Assembly (NCBI RefSeq): GCF_009849585.1
Contig: NZ_VCRN01000002.1
Location: forward strand, 1 to 64,000
From: Bacillus sp. ZZV12-4809
GTDB lineage: Bacteria > Bacillota > Bacilli > Bacillales > Cytobacillaceae
DNA length: 64,000 nt
Reading direction: 5' to 3'
The notes under the pieces are model-generated. The model was given only the letters and a program-made list of their open reading frames with translations. It did not search any database and was not told where the DNA came from. The translations under genes were made by a program, and so were the position numbers. Shown here one piece after another: positions 1-8,650 of the stretch. Within the stretch, counting starts at the first letter, position 1. Each line of letters opens with the position of its first letter.

Positions 1-84
1 CCAGCCCTCCTCCAATTTCAAACGAACTACTTCACGCTTTAATTCCTCAGTATACGAAGTAAATGTTTGTCCTTTTTTGGCCAT
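1..84 (-). CDS. IS3-family transposase OrfA, N-terminus (cut by window edge)
   Basis: The minus strand encodes 28 residues beginning MAKKGQTFTSYTEELK, preceded by a GGAGGGGA ribosome site, and runs off the window start. The basic start followed by an 'EELKREVVRLKLEEG' helix is typical of the helix-turn-helix OrfA (transposase_8 type) of IS3-family elements. Only the N-terminus is visible, so whether the element is intact or the IS group cannot be judged. It lies just inside a probable IS end near position 167. Confidence 0.7.
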   Translation of the reverse strand, partial: MAKKGQTFTSYTEELKREVVRLKLEEGW

Positions 85-168
85 AGAAAAATCCCCTCCA
101 GGTAGACTATTAAGAACATCATATCATGTCCTCTTTTTTTCAAGTCTACCTAGTGGGGATAATACCAG
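85..168 (-). mobile_element. Probable right end of the IS3-type element
   Basis: The transposase upstream region ends in sequence that on the minus strand begins TGGTATTATCCCCACTAG and continues with a GTAGACTTGAAAAA stretch. The segment TAGTCTACC recurs as AGTCTACC nearer the gene. A TG..CA style end and a short untranslated leader before orfA fit IS3 elements. The exact boundary is inferred because the other inverted repeat is outside the window. Confidence 0.4.
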
Positions 169-188
169 CCCCTCCTCTTTTATAATTA

Positions 189-456
189 GGCTATTATTGA
201 AAGGTTTCCTTGATGCTTTTTGTTTACTGAGTTAATTGCAGCGGAAGGTGAGAGATCCTAGAAAATGCATACATTTTTTTCGTGCGGTGTGTACTCAAGT
301 AAGCATATTCAATGTCCTGCGGGAGTAGCGGGACAGATGAGATCCAGCATACGAGTAGCGTCGAGGGGCTTAGGCGCCCGCCCCGCGATCATTGAGCATT
401 CCTTTGCTGCAATCAACGGGAAAAAATGATAAGCAAAAGATAACATTTAAAGAGCC
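189..456. repeat. Intergenic stem-forming repeat, copy 1 (full length)
   Basis: About 268 bp, bounded by GGCT and AGCC ends. It shares the blocks 'TTGCAGCGGAAGGTGAGAGA', 'CCTGCGGGA..AGCGG' and 'GCTGCAATCA' with the copy at 12933-13207. The left GATTGCAGCGGAAGG-type block pairs with the right CCTTTGCTGCAATC block, so the unit can fold into a long stem. No coding potential was seen. Confidence 0.75.
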
Positions 457-471
457 TTACAAAAAGAACCC

Positions 472-1707
472 TTAATTATTCCATTCAGAAACCCTTTCAT
501 CTGGGGGAAGCAATAAAGTCAGCAATCCCAAAACGGGAAGAAACCCTGTTAATATAATCATATTAACCAGACCAATAGTGTCGGCTATATAGCCCAAAGC
601 AACGGAGCCTATTGCCCCCATGCCGAAAGCCAGCCCTACAGTCAGTCCAGCCATTGTGCCGATTTTGCCTGGGACGAGTTCCTGGGCGTATACAACAGTC
701 ACAGAAAAGCTTGACATAAGAATAAATCCGCCTGCCACCAGCATGATAAATGCAAGAGCGGAAGGCACTAATGGAATGAGAATTGAAAGAGGAACAGTCA
801 GTATCATTGAAAGAAAAATAATCTGTTTCTTCCCAAACCGATCTGCAAGCGGGCCGCCAAAAAACGTACCCAGCGCCCCTGAGACTAAAAATGCAAATAA
901 AAAGAGCTGTGCCTGACTAATTGTGAATGAATACTTCTCTATTGCATAAAAAGCATAGAAATTTGTCATCCCAGAGATATACCACGAACGGGCAAATATC
1001 AAAAAAAGAACCAATAGAAGGGCTCCCCACACCTTTTTAGAAATTCTTTTGTTTTGGTGTGCCCCTGAAGCTTTCCGAGGTTTTGTGACGGTCAGTTCCT
1101 TATGAAGCCGTCCTGTATACCAAAATGCAATATAAATAAGCAGTCCTACTGCAATTGCCGCAACTGCGGTAAACCATGCAGCCCCTATTTGTCCCAGGGG
1201 AACAAGTATGAGGGCTGTAATGATCGGAGCAAGTGCCTGTCCGGTATTTCCCCCAACTTGATAAATGGATTGAGCAAGTCCTCTGCGCTGGCCTGCTGCC
1301 ATGTAGGCTACCCTTGAACCTTCAGGATGGAACACAGCTGAGCCCAACCCAATGAATAGAACTGAGAGAATGATCCATTTATAATCTGGTGCAAATGCCA
1401 GGCCTAATACACCAAATAAAGTTGAGGTAAGGCCTATTGGCAAGGCGAACGGGAAGGGTTTTTTATCAGTGGCCATCCCAATGACAGGCTGCATGATGGA
1501 AGAAACCATATTTAACGAAAAAGCAATCATGCCCAGCTGTGAATAGGTAAGTCCCATAGATTTTTCCAAAATGGGAAACATAGCCGGGATTACGGATTGG
1601 ATAGAATCGTTCAACAGGTGGCAGAGCCCAATGATGAATAATATCCTGTAGGCTGTTTTCTGCTGCGGATCAGAATTTGGATTGATTGTAGCAGCGGTAG
1701 CACTCAT
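472..1707 (-). CDS. MFS transporter, fosmidomycin-resistance (Fsr) type
   Basis: A 411-residue inner-membrane carrier of the major facilitator superfamily with about 12 hydrophobic segments. The start 'LFIIGLCHLLNDSIQSVIPAMFPILEKS' region and the GSAVFHPEGSRVA motif in helix 4 are characteristic of the fosmidomycin-resistance Fsr subgroup, which exports small toxic compounds by proton antiport. The ATG at 1707 is chosen because AAGGAG lies immediately upstream, inside the nine-codon longer frame. It is monocistronic, flanked by a repeat downstream and the divergent kinase gene upstream. The natural substrate cannot be told from sequence. Confidence 0.85.
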   Translation of the reverse strand: MSATAATINPNSDPQQKTAYRILFIIGLCHLLNDSIQSVIPAMFPILEKSMGLTYSQLGMIAFSLNMVSSIMQPVIGMATDKKPFPFALPIGLTSTLFGVLGLAFAPDYKWIILSVLFIGLGSAVFHPEGSRVAYMAAGQRRGLAQSIYQVGGNTGQALAPIITALILVPLGQIGAAWFTAVAAIAVGLLIYIAFWYTGRLHKELTVTKPRKASGAHQNKRISKKVWGALLLVLFLIFARSWYISGMTNFYAFYAIEKYSFTISQAQLFLFAFLVSGALGTFFGGPLADRFGKKQIIFLSMILTVPLSILIPLVPSALAFIMLVAGGFILMSSFSVTVVYAQELVPGKIGTMAGLTVGLAFGMGAIGSVALGYIADTIGLVNMIILTGFLPVLGLLTLLLPPDERVSEWNN

Positions 1708-1852
1708 AATGTAAGTCTCCTTCTTTCTGAACATTTCGTGAAGCTAAATATAGTGTACCTTATTCACAGGTCTATCAAAATAGCTATTTCGAAAATCTAT
1801 TAAATATTATATAATTTACATTATTTAGAATAAAGGGAGAGCAGGGAAGCTA

Positions 1853-2845
1853 ATGGAAAAAGCTGTTGATGCTTTAATGACGGACGAAATCCTCCATCAT
1901 TTCTTAAGTATCTTTTCTTTGGATACCGTGAATTATAAAAAGCTGGGTGACTTTGAAAACTATGTCTATCAAACTTCAAAACATGGGGAAGAGCTTATTT
2001 TGAGAATTACCCATTCGTCCCATAGAAAGCTGCAGGAGCTATTATCAGAAGTTGACTGGATGAGCTTTTTAAGAGCAGAAGGTGTGAAGGTTCCGAGGGG
2101 TGTTCCTTCACAAGATGGAAATATGGTTGAAGCTTTGGAGGCTTATGACGGCTCTGTCTTTTATGCAAGTGTGTTTTCCAAAGCAGAGGGAAAGCCAATC
2201 AGTGTTCATGCACCGGTATTCAATAAGGAGTTATTTTATGTGTGGGGAAGAGCAGTGGGGAAAATGCATACAGCCACAAAGTCATATGTTCCTTCTGCTG
2301 GCACTATCCCGCGCATGCAATGGCATGAAGAAGAATTGCTTAACGTTGAAAAATATATACCTGAAAAAGATCAATTAATCGTTCAGAATACAAAGGAATT
2401 ATTGAATCTGCTTCAAACATTGCCAAAACATAAAAACAATTATGGGCTTATTCATACGGATATTCATTCAGGAAACTTTTTTTATGACGGAAAAGAGATA
2501 CAAGTGTTTGATTTTGATGACTGCTGTTATCATTGGTTTGCATCTGATATCGCCATTCCCCTATATTACTCACTCTTATATAAGTTCAAGGAGGCAGATC
2601 AATCAGAAATAAATGGTTTTGGAAGGGGGTTCCTGGACTCCTTTTTGGATGGCTATCAGCTGGAAAATGAAATTCCCGGTGACTTGGAAAAACATCTGCC
2701 GTTATTCCTGAGGCTTAGGGATATCACTCTGTATTCTGTTCTCCATAAAAAAATCGCACCTGAGGACAGGACTCCTCAGCTTTTAAAAATGATGAAGTCA
2801 ATAAAGGACCGGATTGAGAGAAACGTTCCGATCTATATAAGTTAA
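1853..2845 (+). CDS. Aminoglycoside phosphotransferase-fold (APH) small-molecule kinase
   Basis: 330 residues of the APH/choline-kinase fold. The Brenner motif is HTDIHSGNFF (catalytic Asp, metal-binding Asn) at about residues 202-211, followed by the DFG-equivalent FDFDD some ten residues on. The ATP-binding N-lobe reads 'FENYVYQT' then 'ILRI'. Such proteins phosphorylate aminoglycosides, homoserine, choline, fructosamines or similar hydroxyl compounds in the cytoplasm. The substrate is not predictable here. The start follows GGGAGAGCAGGGA. A strong hairpin terminator follows, shared with the converging kinD. Confidence 0.8.
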   Translation: MEKAVDALMTDEILHHFLSIFSLDTVNYKKLGDFENYVYQTSKHGEELILRITHSSHRKLQELLSEVDWMSFLRAEGVKVPRGVPSQDGNMVEALEAYDGSVFYASVFSKAEGKPISVHAPVFNKELFYVWGRAVGKMHTATKSYVPSAGTIPRMQWHEEELLNVEKYIPEKDQLIVQNTKELLNLLQTLPKHKNNYGLIHTDIHSGNFFYDGKEIQVFDFDDCCYHWFASDIAIPLYYSLLYKFKEADQSEINGFGRGFLDSFLDGYQLENEIPGDLEKHLPLFLRLRDITLYSVLHKKIAPEDRTPQLLKMMKSIKDRIERNVPIYIS

Positions 2846-2884
2846 AAGGGAAGGTGCATACGTTCATGCACCTTCCCTTTTTAT
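2846..2884. terminator. Bidirectional intrinsic terminator (kinase / kinD)
   Basis: GGGAAGGTGCAT, a six-base loop, then ATGCACCTTCCC and TTTTT. The 12-bp stem sits between two convergent genes; the A-rich left arm gives a T-run on the minus strand too. Confidence 0.9.
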
Positions 2885-4380
2885 GTGTTTTTGACTGGCA
2901 GAAAGATATCTACATGAGTACCCTTCGTTTCTTCGCTTGTAATAAATATTTCACCGCCGAAAGAATGGATAATGCGCCTGCATACCACTAGACCAAGACC
3001 TGTACCCATTTCCTTTGAAGTGTAAAAAGGATGAAATATCTTTTCTAATTCATTTTCTGGAATACCAGAGCCTGTATCCGCGATTTTAAGCTGGCATCTG
3101 GATTGCAATTTGGTTAGCTTAATTGTTAGTTTTCCGCCACTCTCCATTGATTCAAAAGCGTTTTTCATTAAATTCAGGATTACCTGTTTCATCTGATCTT
3201 TCGTACAGTCAACCATAACAGGCTCATCTGGAAGAACAGATTCGAAATTGACATTGTGTAAATTAGCTTCTGAAAGTATTAATGGCTCTAACTCCTTTAC
3301 AATACCTCTTAAATCCATCGCTTCCGTTTTTAGCGCTGTAGGTTTACCCAGAATTAAAAACTCACTGACAATTTCATTAATTCTTCTTATCTCATCATTT
3401 ATGACCGAGAAATAATACTGGTCCTGAGCATTCGTATATTTTTCGCTCAATAACTGTATAAGGCCTTTTATTCCCGTTAATGGGTTCCTGATTTCATGGG
3501 CTGTGCTGGCAGCCAGAGTGCCTACCAGTTCCAGCTTTTGCACCTCATTTTCCTTTTTTTCCTTTTCAGTCTGTTTTTTAAGCCTTAAATATTTAATAAA
3601 GAGAAATACAATATGCAATAAAATCGCTAAACCAAGGATTGCCCGGAAAGCATCCTTTATTATTTTCAGCATGTCTCTTGGCGGAAATTCCACTTTCACA
3701 CTCCAAGGCAGCCTGTCAATCGGAATTGTAATGCTGTTTTGACTGGAAAAGGAGGAGTCTCCATTCATATTGATGTCCATGATTGTTTGCCTTTTAGAAT
3801 TAAGAATACAAAGTCGGGCATCGGGAGTGAGAAGCCTCATAATATTTTGTACGTAATCCACCCTCATATGTGCCACAATAATAGCAATTACATCTCCATT
3901 GTCATTTACTACCGGCTTTGCTATCCCAACGACAGTTTGACCATTTGACAATGTTTCAGATGTATTTGAAATAACAATATCTTTCGTTAGCAAAACCTCT
4001 TTAAGATATTTCTTATCAGATAAATTTGAGTTTGCTAAAAATTGATTTGAGCCTGTAAGAACCATTCCGCTGGGGTTGAGAAGGTAAATCCCTCCATAAC
4101 GCGGATCCATTTGATTGGCTTTTTGGAGCAGAGGCTCAAGCTTGTCCGTAGGCTTGTCAGCACTTCCCGCTGTCAGTGAAAGCATCTCAAGTGTGGTCAC
4201 GGTCTCGGAAATAAATTGGTCCCAGCTTCGTTGATGTATGGAGCCAATCCATTTTGCTTCTTCCAGTCTTTCCATATCGTTTTGTTTAACAGAATCCATA
4301 AAGAAAAAGATGCTGCCGGCTAAAGTTGGAATAATAACTGCAAATAAATAAAGCAGGAAATTTCTGTTTCGGTTATTCAT
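2881..4380 (-). CDS. kinD: Membrane sensor histidine kinase, KinD-like
   Basis: 499 residues. A first membrane helix at about 8-28, an extracellular CACHE-type sensing region (about 35-235) and a second helix at about 244-264 are followed by HisKA and HATPase domains. Phosphoacceptor His295 lies in TAHEIRNP, the N-box has Asn403 and Asn407, G1 is DTGSGIP (435-441) and G2 is GTGLGL (459-464). This layout matches B. subtilis KinD, which feeds phosphate into the Spo0F-Spo0B-Spo0A relay and influences biofilm and sporulation timing. Position next to mhqR-clpE-ykvI supports orthology. No response regulator is adjacent, as expected of an orphan relay kinase. Confidence 0.75.
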   Translation of the reverse strand: MNNRNRNFLLYLFAVIIPTLAGSIFFFMDSVKQNDMERLEEAKWIGSIHQRSWDQFISETVTTLEMLSLTAGSADKPTDKLEPLLQKANQMDPRYGGIYLLNPSGMVLTGSNQFLANSNLSDKKYLKEVLLTKDIVISNTSETLSNGQTVVGIAKPVVNDNGDVIAIIVAHMRVDYVQNIMRLLTPDARLCILNSKRQTIMDINMNGDSSFSSQNSITIPIDRLPWSVKVEFPPRDMLKIIKDAFRAILGLAILLHIVFLFIKYLRLKKQTEKEKKENEVQKLELVGTLAASTAHEIRNPLTGIKGLIQLLSEKYTNAQDQYYFSVINDEIRRINEIVSEFLILGKPTALKTEAMDLRGIVKELEPLILSEANLHNVNFESVLPDEPVMVDCTKDQMKQVILNLMKNAFESMESGGKLTIKLTKLQSRCQLKIADTGSGIPENELEKIFHPFYTSKEMGTGLGLVVCRRIIHSFGGEIFITSEETKGTHVDIFLPVKNT

Positions 4381-4513
4381 GAGGTTAGCTCCAGATTTAT
4401 TAGGTTAATTTGTTCTTAGCTAGCTGACAATATCAATATTATACCATTTTGTGTTAAAAAAAGTGGTTTAATTCTTTCAAAGGAATGTTATTTTATATGT
4501 AAGGAGGGGTTTG

Positions 4514-6097
4514 ATGAAATCCGAAGCTATACTCACAATTTTAGCTACAAGTGATATCCATGGACATGTTTATCCATATTTATATGGAACAGATGAAAAT
4601 GCTGAGCATGGCCTGGGCAAGCTTGCAGCGTTAATAAAGAGAGAAAAGGAACAATCTGAAATCTCTATTCTTATTGATAATGGAGATTTGATACAGGGAA
4701 CTCCTCTTACTTATTATTATTCCAGATACCTGAAAAACCAAAAAAATCCAATGATACAAATATTAAATAAACTTGAATATGATGCAGCTGTAATCGGAAA
4801 TCATGAATTCAACTATGGAAAGAACATCCTTGCAAGAGCGGTCAGTGAATCAAATTTCCCTTGGCTTTCAGCTAATATCTTATTCAATTCAACAAAAGAA
4901 ACTTATTTCGGGCTTCCTTATAAAATAAAAACCTTTGCAAATGGTTTGAAAACAGCCGTAATTGGTGTAACCACCCAGTATATTCCCAATTGGGAGAAAA
5001 GGCAGCATATTGAGCAGCTTTCCTTCGAGTCTGCGGTAGTTAGCTTGAAAAGGTGGGTTTCCTATATCCAGGAGGAAGAAAAGCCTGACTTAATTATCGT
5101 CTCTTATCATGGAGGCTTTGAAAAGGATCTTAGAACAGGAGAAATGACGGAAGAACAAACTGGAGAAAATGAAGCCTACAGAATCTGTACTGAGGTACCA
5201 GGAATTGATGTTTTGATTACCGGGCACCAGCACCGTTTTATCGAAGCGGAACAAGTGAATGGTGTATCTATTGTCCAGCCGGGGTTTAACGGTCAGGCGC
5301 TGGCAAAGATTACAGTCAAATTCAGAAAAAAACACAATGATTGGCTGATCGATGAAAAACATTCTTCTTTAATTTATCCCAATGGAATCATGCCTGATTG
5401 TGAGGTACTTCAGCTTGCCGGGTATTATGAATCTAAAACCCAAAATTGGCTGGATACGGTGATTGGTGAGATTGAAGGAGATATGGTGATTGATGATATT
5501 TTCAAAGCGCGCCTCACAGAGCATCCGCTGATTGAATTCATTAATAAAGTACAGATGGAAGCTGCAGGTTGTGATATTTCCTGTACTGCACTGTTTCATG
5601 AGGGAGCACCGGGCTTCAAATCTAAAGTAACGATGAGAGAAGTTGTTTCTAATTATATTTATCCGAATTCACTATGTGTGCTAAGAGTTTCAGGAAAGGA
5701 CATTAAGGAGGCTTTGGAGCGGTCAGCATCTTATTTTGATTTGAACAGTGACGGGGAAATTGTTGTAAATCCTGAATTTTCATATCCAAAGCCCCAGCAT
5801 TACAATTACGATATGTGGGAAGGAATTAAATATAAGATAGATGTTTCGCGCCAAAAGGGCAGCCGGATCACAAGTCTTCTTTATAAGGGAAATCCAGTCA
5901 GAGAGGATGAAGAGTACCGTGCAGTAATGAGCAATTACCGGGCTGCCGGAGGTGGAGGATATTATATGTTCAAGGGAAAACCAATAGAGAAAGAGATATT
6001 AACAGATATGACTGAATTGATTGCAGATTATTTTTCAGACAAGGGAAAGATAATTCCGACTCTGAACAGCAATTGGGAGGTAACTTCCGGCAAATGA
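4514..6097 (+). CDS. Cytoplasmic metallophosphoesterase / 5'-nucleotidase
   Basis: 527 residues with an N-terminal calcineurin-like metallophosphatase domain: TSDIHGH, NGDLIQG, GNHEFNYG and ITGHQHR supply the dinuclear metal ligands. A C-terminal 5'-nucleotidase substrate domain follows, with an 'AGGGGYYMF' loop. Unlike secreted UshA/YfkN-type enzymes there is no signal peptide or anchor, so it should act on nucleotides or related phosphoesters in the cytosol, like YunD-type proteins. ATG 4514 is preferred over TTG 4511 because AAGGAGGGG at 4501-4509 then has normal spacing. Confidence 0.8.
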   Translation: MKSEAILTILATSDIHGHVYPYLYGTDENAEHGLGKLAALIKREKEQSEISILIDNGDLIQGTPLTYYYSRYLKNQKNPMIQILNKLEYDAAVIGNHEFNYGKNILARAVSESNFPWLSANILFNSTKETYFGLPYKIKTFANGLKTAVIGVTTQYIPNWEKRQHIEQLSFESAVVSLKRWVSYIQEEEKPDLIIVSYHGGFEKDLRTGEMTEEQTGENEAYRICTEVPGIDVLITGHQHRFIEAEQVNGVSIVQPGFNGQALAKITVKFRKKHNDWLIDEKHSSLIYPNGIMPDCEVLQLAGYYESKTQNWLDTVIGEIEGDMVIDDIFKARLTEHPLIEFINKVQMEAAGCDISCTALFHEGAPGFKSKVTMREVVSNYIYPNSLCVLRVSGKDIKEALERSASYFDLNSDGEIVVNPEFSYPKPQHYNYDMWEGIKYKIDVSRQKGSRITSLLYKGNPVREDEEYRAVMSNYRAAGGGGYYMFKGKPIEKEILTDMTELIADYFSDKGKIIPTLNSNWEVTSGK

Positions 6098-6112
6098 TTA
6101 TAATCTGTTAAA

Positions 6113-6141
6113 TTGACAGCTTTCTTCCTGTTTTCTATAAT
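6113..6141 (+). promoter_or_regulatory. Consensus sigma-A promoter of mhqR
   Basis: TTGACA at 6113-6118, exactly 17 bases, TATAAT at 6136-6141. Both hexamers match the consensus fully. The mhqR start lies about 50 bases downstream. Confidence 0.85.
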
Positions 6142-6194
6142 GGTTGAGAATTGATGTAAACGCTACTCATTAAAAGGTAAAGGGATTGGATAAA

Positions 6195-6653
6195 ATGGGA
6201 TCTGAACAAATTGACCAATCATTGAAATTATTTATTGTTCTGTCCAGGGCATACCGGGCTATAAATGAAAATGTTAATAAACTTATTCAAACTTACGGAG
6301 TAAATCCAACTGAATTTGCAGTTCTGGAGCTCCTGTACCATAAAGGTGACCAGCCTCTTCAGCAGATCGGCGGGAAAATACTATTGGCCAGCGGAAGCAT
6401 TACGTATGTAGTGGACAAGCTTGAGCAGAAAGGTCTGTTAAAAAGGGTCGCCTGCCCTACCGACAGAAGAGTTACCTTTGCGCAAATAACAGATGAGGGA
6501 AAAGCATTTATCGAAAACATTTTTCCTGACCATGAAAAACATATACATTCACTTATGAACGAGCTGACTCCAGAAGAGAAAGGTACAGCCATTATATTAT
6601 TAAAGAAATTGGGACTATCAATCTCCCATGATAAAAATAGCGGACTTGAATGA
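6195..6653 (+). CDS. mhqR: MarR-family repressor, MhqR-like
   Basis: 152 residues with the winged-helix MarR fold. The recognition region reads 'KILLASGSITYVVDKLEQKGLL' followed by the wing 'RVACPTDRRVTFAQITDEGK'. It sits between kinD and clpE exactly as mhqR (ykvE) does in B. subtilis, where MhqR represses quinone- and catechol-detoxifying dioxygenases and azoreductases and is inactivated by 2-methylhydroquinone. ATG 6195 is preferred over TTG 6186 because AAAGGG at 6179-6184 then has good spacing. It has a consensus promoter, so the repressor itself is probably constitutive. No MhqR target operon is present in this window. Confidence 0.75.
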   Translation: MGSEQIDQSLKLFIVLSRAYRAINENVNKLIQTYGVNPTEFAVLELLYHKGDQPLQQIGGKILLASGSITYVVDKLEQKGLLKRVACPTDRRVTFAQITDEGKAFIENIFPDHEKHIHSLMNELTPEEKGTAIILLKKLGLSISHDKNSGLE

Positions 6654-6678
6654 CAGCCTTGACCGGCTGTTTTTTATT
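6652..6678 (+). terminator. Terminator after mhqR
   Basis: ACAGCC, six-base loop, GGCTGT, then TTTTTATTTT; begins at the mhqR stop codon. Confidence 0.8.
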
Positions 6679-6783
6679 TTGGGCCAGATAAAGAATTGTT
6701 TAGAGGAGGAATCATCCAAATATTGTCGAATTAGTTTAGTGTTTCTTAATAAATCCATATACATAATACGAGGGGGCAATAAT

Positions 6784-8478
6784 GTGAAATTTGAAGACTA
6801 TACATATGTTCGTCCGAATCTTGAGAAGATAAAGGGACAATTTGAAGCAGCGCTTGAAAAGTTCGAAGGTGCAGCTTCCGCAGAACAGCAAACTCAGGCT
6901 ATGAAAGAAATTAATGATATCCGCAATGATGTCGGTACGATGTTCAACCTGTGCTATATCCGGCACTCAGTAGATACGAATGATGAATTTTACAAAGCAG
7001 AGCAGGATTATATGGATGAGCTTCAGCCTGAAGTAGAAGGGTTGGTTACAAAGTATTATCAGGCTTTGGTTGATTCCAGGTTCAGGAGAGAGCTTGAAAA
7101 GCGCTGGGGAGATCAGCTGTTTTCGCTTGCAGAAGCACAATTGAAGGTGTTTTCGCCAGAGATTGTACCACTTTTGCAAAAAGAAAATAAACTTTCTTCG
7201 GAATATACGAAATTAATTGCTTCAGCGAAGATTGATTTTGAAGGTGAAGAACGCACTCTTGCCCAATTGGAGCCATTTACCCAATCTACAGAACGTGAAA
7301 TGCGCAAAAAAGCAAGCGAGGCACGCTTTGGTTTTCTGGCTGAAAATGAATCTGAACTGGACCGTATTTATGATGAGCTTGTCAGTGTTAGAACAGAAAT
7401 CGCCCATAAGCTTGGTTATAAGAATTTTGTTGAACTGGCGTACTTCCGTATGTACCGGACAGATTATAATGCCGAAATGGTTGCAAACTTCCGTAAACAG
7501 GTGAAGGATTTTATAGTTCCGATTGCGACAAGGCTAAAGGAGAGGCAAAGAGAGCGCATTGGCGTTGATAAACTGAAATACTACGATGAAGGATTTGAAT
7601 TTAAAACAGGTAATGCCGTACCAAAAGGTAATCCTCTATGGATTATTGAAAACGGACAAAAAATGTATGATGAGTTATCCAGGGAAACAAGCGAATTTTT
7701 CTCATACATGAGGGAAAATAATTTAATGGATCTGGTGGCCAAAAAGGGAAAAGCTAGTGGCGGCTATTGCACTTACATTGAAAACTATAAATCCCCATTC
7801 ATTTTCTCTAACTTCAATGGGACTTCAGGAGATATTGACGTGCTTACCCATGAAGCAGGCCATGCATTCCAGGTCTACTCAAGCAGTCATTTTGAAATAC
7901 CTGAATATAACTGGCCAACCTATGAAGCAGCCGAAATTCATTCCATGAGCATGGAATTTTTTACATGGCCTTGGATGGAAGGCTTCTTTAAAGAGGATAC
8001 TGAGAAATACAAGTTTTCACATTTAAGCGGAGGACTTCTTTTCCTGCCTTATGGCGTGTCAGTTGATGAATTCCAGCATTGGGTGTATGAAAACCCGCAA
8101 GCAACACCGGAGGAAAGAAAACAGGCATGGAGAGAGATCGAGAAGAAATACTTGCCGCATAAAGATTATGATGGCAACCAGTATTTAGAGAATGGAGGCT
8201 TCTGGCAGCGTCAGGGACATATCTACAATTCTCCATTCTATTATATTGATTATACGCTGGCCCAAATCTGCGCATTCCAGTTTTGGAAAAGGTCCAGGGA
8301 GAATCAGGAAGATGCATGGAAGGATTATTTAAAACTATGCCAGCTTGGCGGCAGCAAGCCTTTCACTGGACTTGTTAAAGAAGCTGGATTGATTTCTCCT
8401 TTTGAAGAGGGATGTGTAGAGTCGGTTATCGGGGAAATTGAGAAATGGCTGAATTCAGTGAATGATAAAGGTTTATAA
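6784..8478 (+). CDS. M3-family oligoendopeptidase
   Basis: 564 residues of the M3 thimet/oligopeptidase F superfamily. The zinc site HEAGH is at residues 356-360, in 'DVLTHEAGHAFQVY', with the downstream glutamate region 'EAAEIHSMSMEFF'. These cytosolic metalloenzymes trim short peptides. The GTG at 6784 is chosen because GAGGGGG lies seven bases upstream; the open frame extends 52 codons further back across the mhqR terminator without a ribosome site. Length matches the non-clostridial PepF-like group. In B. subtilis this slot holds motBA, so the gene marks a local replacement. Confidence 0.88.
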   Translation: MKFEDYTYVRPNLEKIKGQFEAALEKFEGAASAEQQTQAMKEINDIRNDVGTMFNLCYIRHSVDTNDEFYKAEQDYMDELQPEVEGLVTKYYQALVDSRFRRELEKRWGDQLFSLAEAQLKVFSPEIVPLLQKENKLSSEYTKLIASAKIDFEGEERTLAQLEPFTQSTEREMRKKASEARFGFLAENESELDRIYDELVSVRTEIAHKLGYKNFVELAYFRMYRTDYNAEMVANFRKQVKDFIVPIATRLKERQRERIGVDKLKYYDEGFEFKTGNAVPKGNPLWIIENGQKMYDELSRETSEFFSYMRENNLMDLVAKKGKASGGYCTYIENYKSPFIFSNFNGTSGDIDVLTHEAGHAFQVYSSSHFEIPEYNWPTYEAAEIHSMSMEFFTWPWMEGFFKEDTEKYKFSHLSGGLLFLPYGVSVDEFQHWVYENPQATPEERKQAWREIEKKYLPHKDYDGNQYLENGGFWQRQGHIYNSPFYYIDYTLAQICAFQFWKRSRENQEDAWKDYLKLCQLGGSKPFTGLVKEAGLISPFEEGCVESVIGEIEKWLNSVNDKGL

Positions 8479-8484
8479 AATAAA

Positions 8485-8593
8485 AGCTGTTTTCGGAATG
8501 TTTGCTGCTTTTTCATAACTTGTTTAATTTGCTGAGTTGATTATCAACGGACAGCATTGAAGCGAAAAACAATTAATTTATACGAAAAGGGCC
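8485..8593. repeat. Intergenic repeat, copy 2 (internally deleted)
   Basis: 109 bp starting AGCTGTTTTCGG and ending AAAAGGGCC. It retains only the flanks of the family seen at 12933-13207 (GCTGTTTTCG, GCTGAGTTGATT and the GGCC end). The central GC-rich stem is gone. Confidence 0.55.
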
Positions 8594-8606
8594 TTAAAGA
8601 AGAGCC

Positions 8607-8645
8607 ATAAAAAAAAGAGAGCCGGTTATGAATTCCGGCTCTTTG
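8607..8645 (-). terminator. Terminator of clpE
   Basis: On the minus strand AGAGCCGG, nine-base loop, CCGGCTCT and a run of seven or more T, directly after the clpE stop. Confidence 0.9.
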
Positions 8646-8650
8646 TCATC

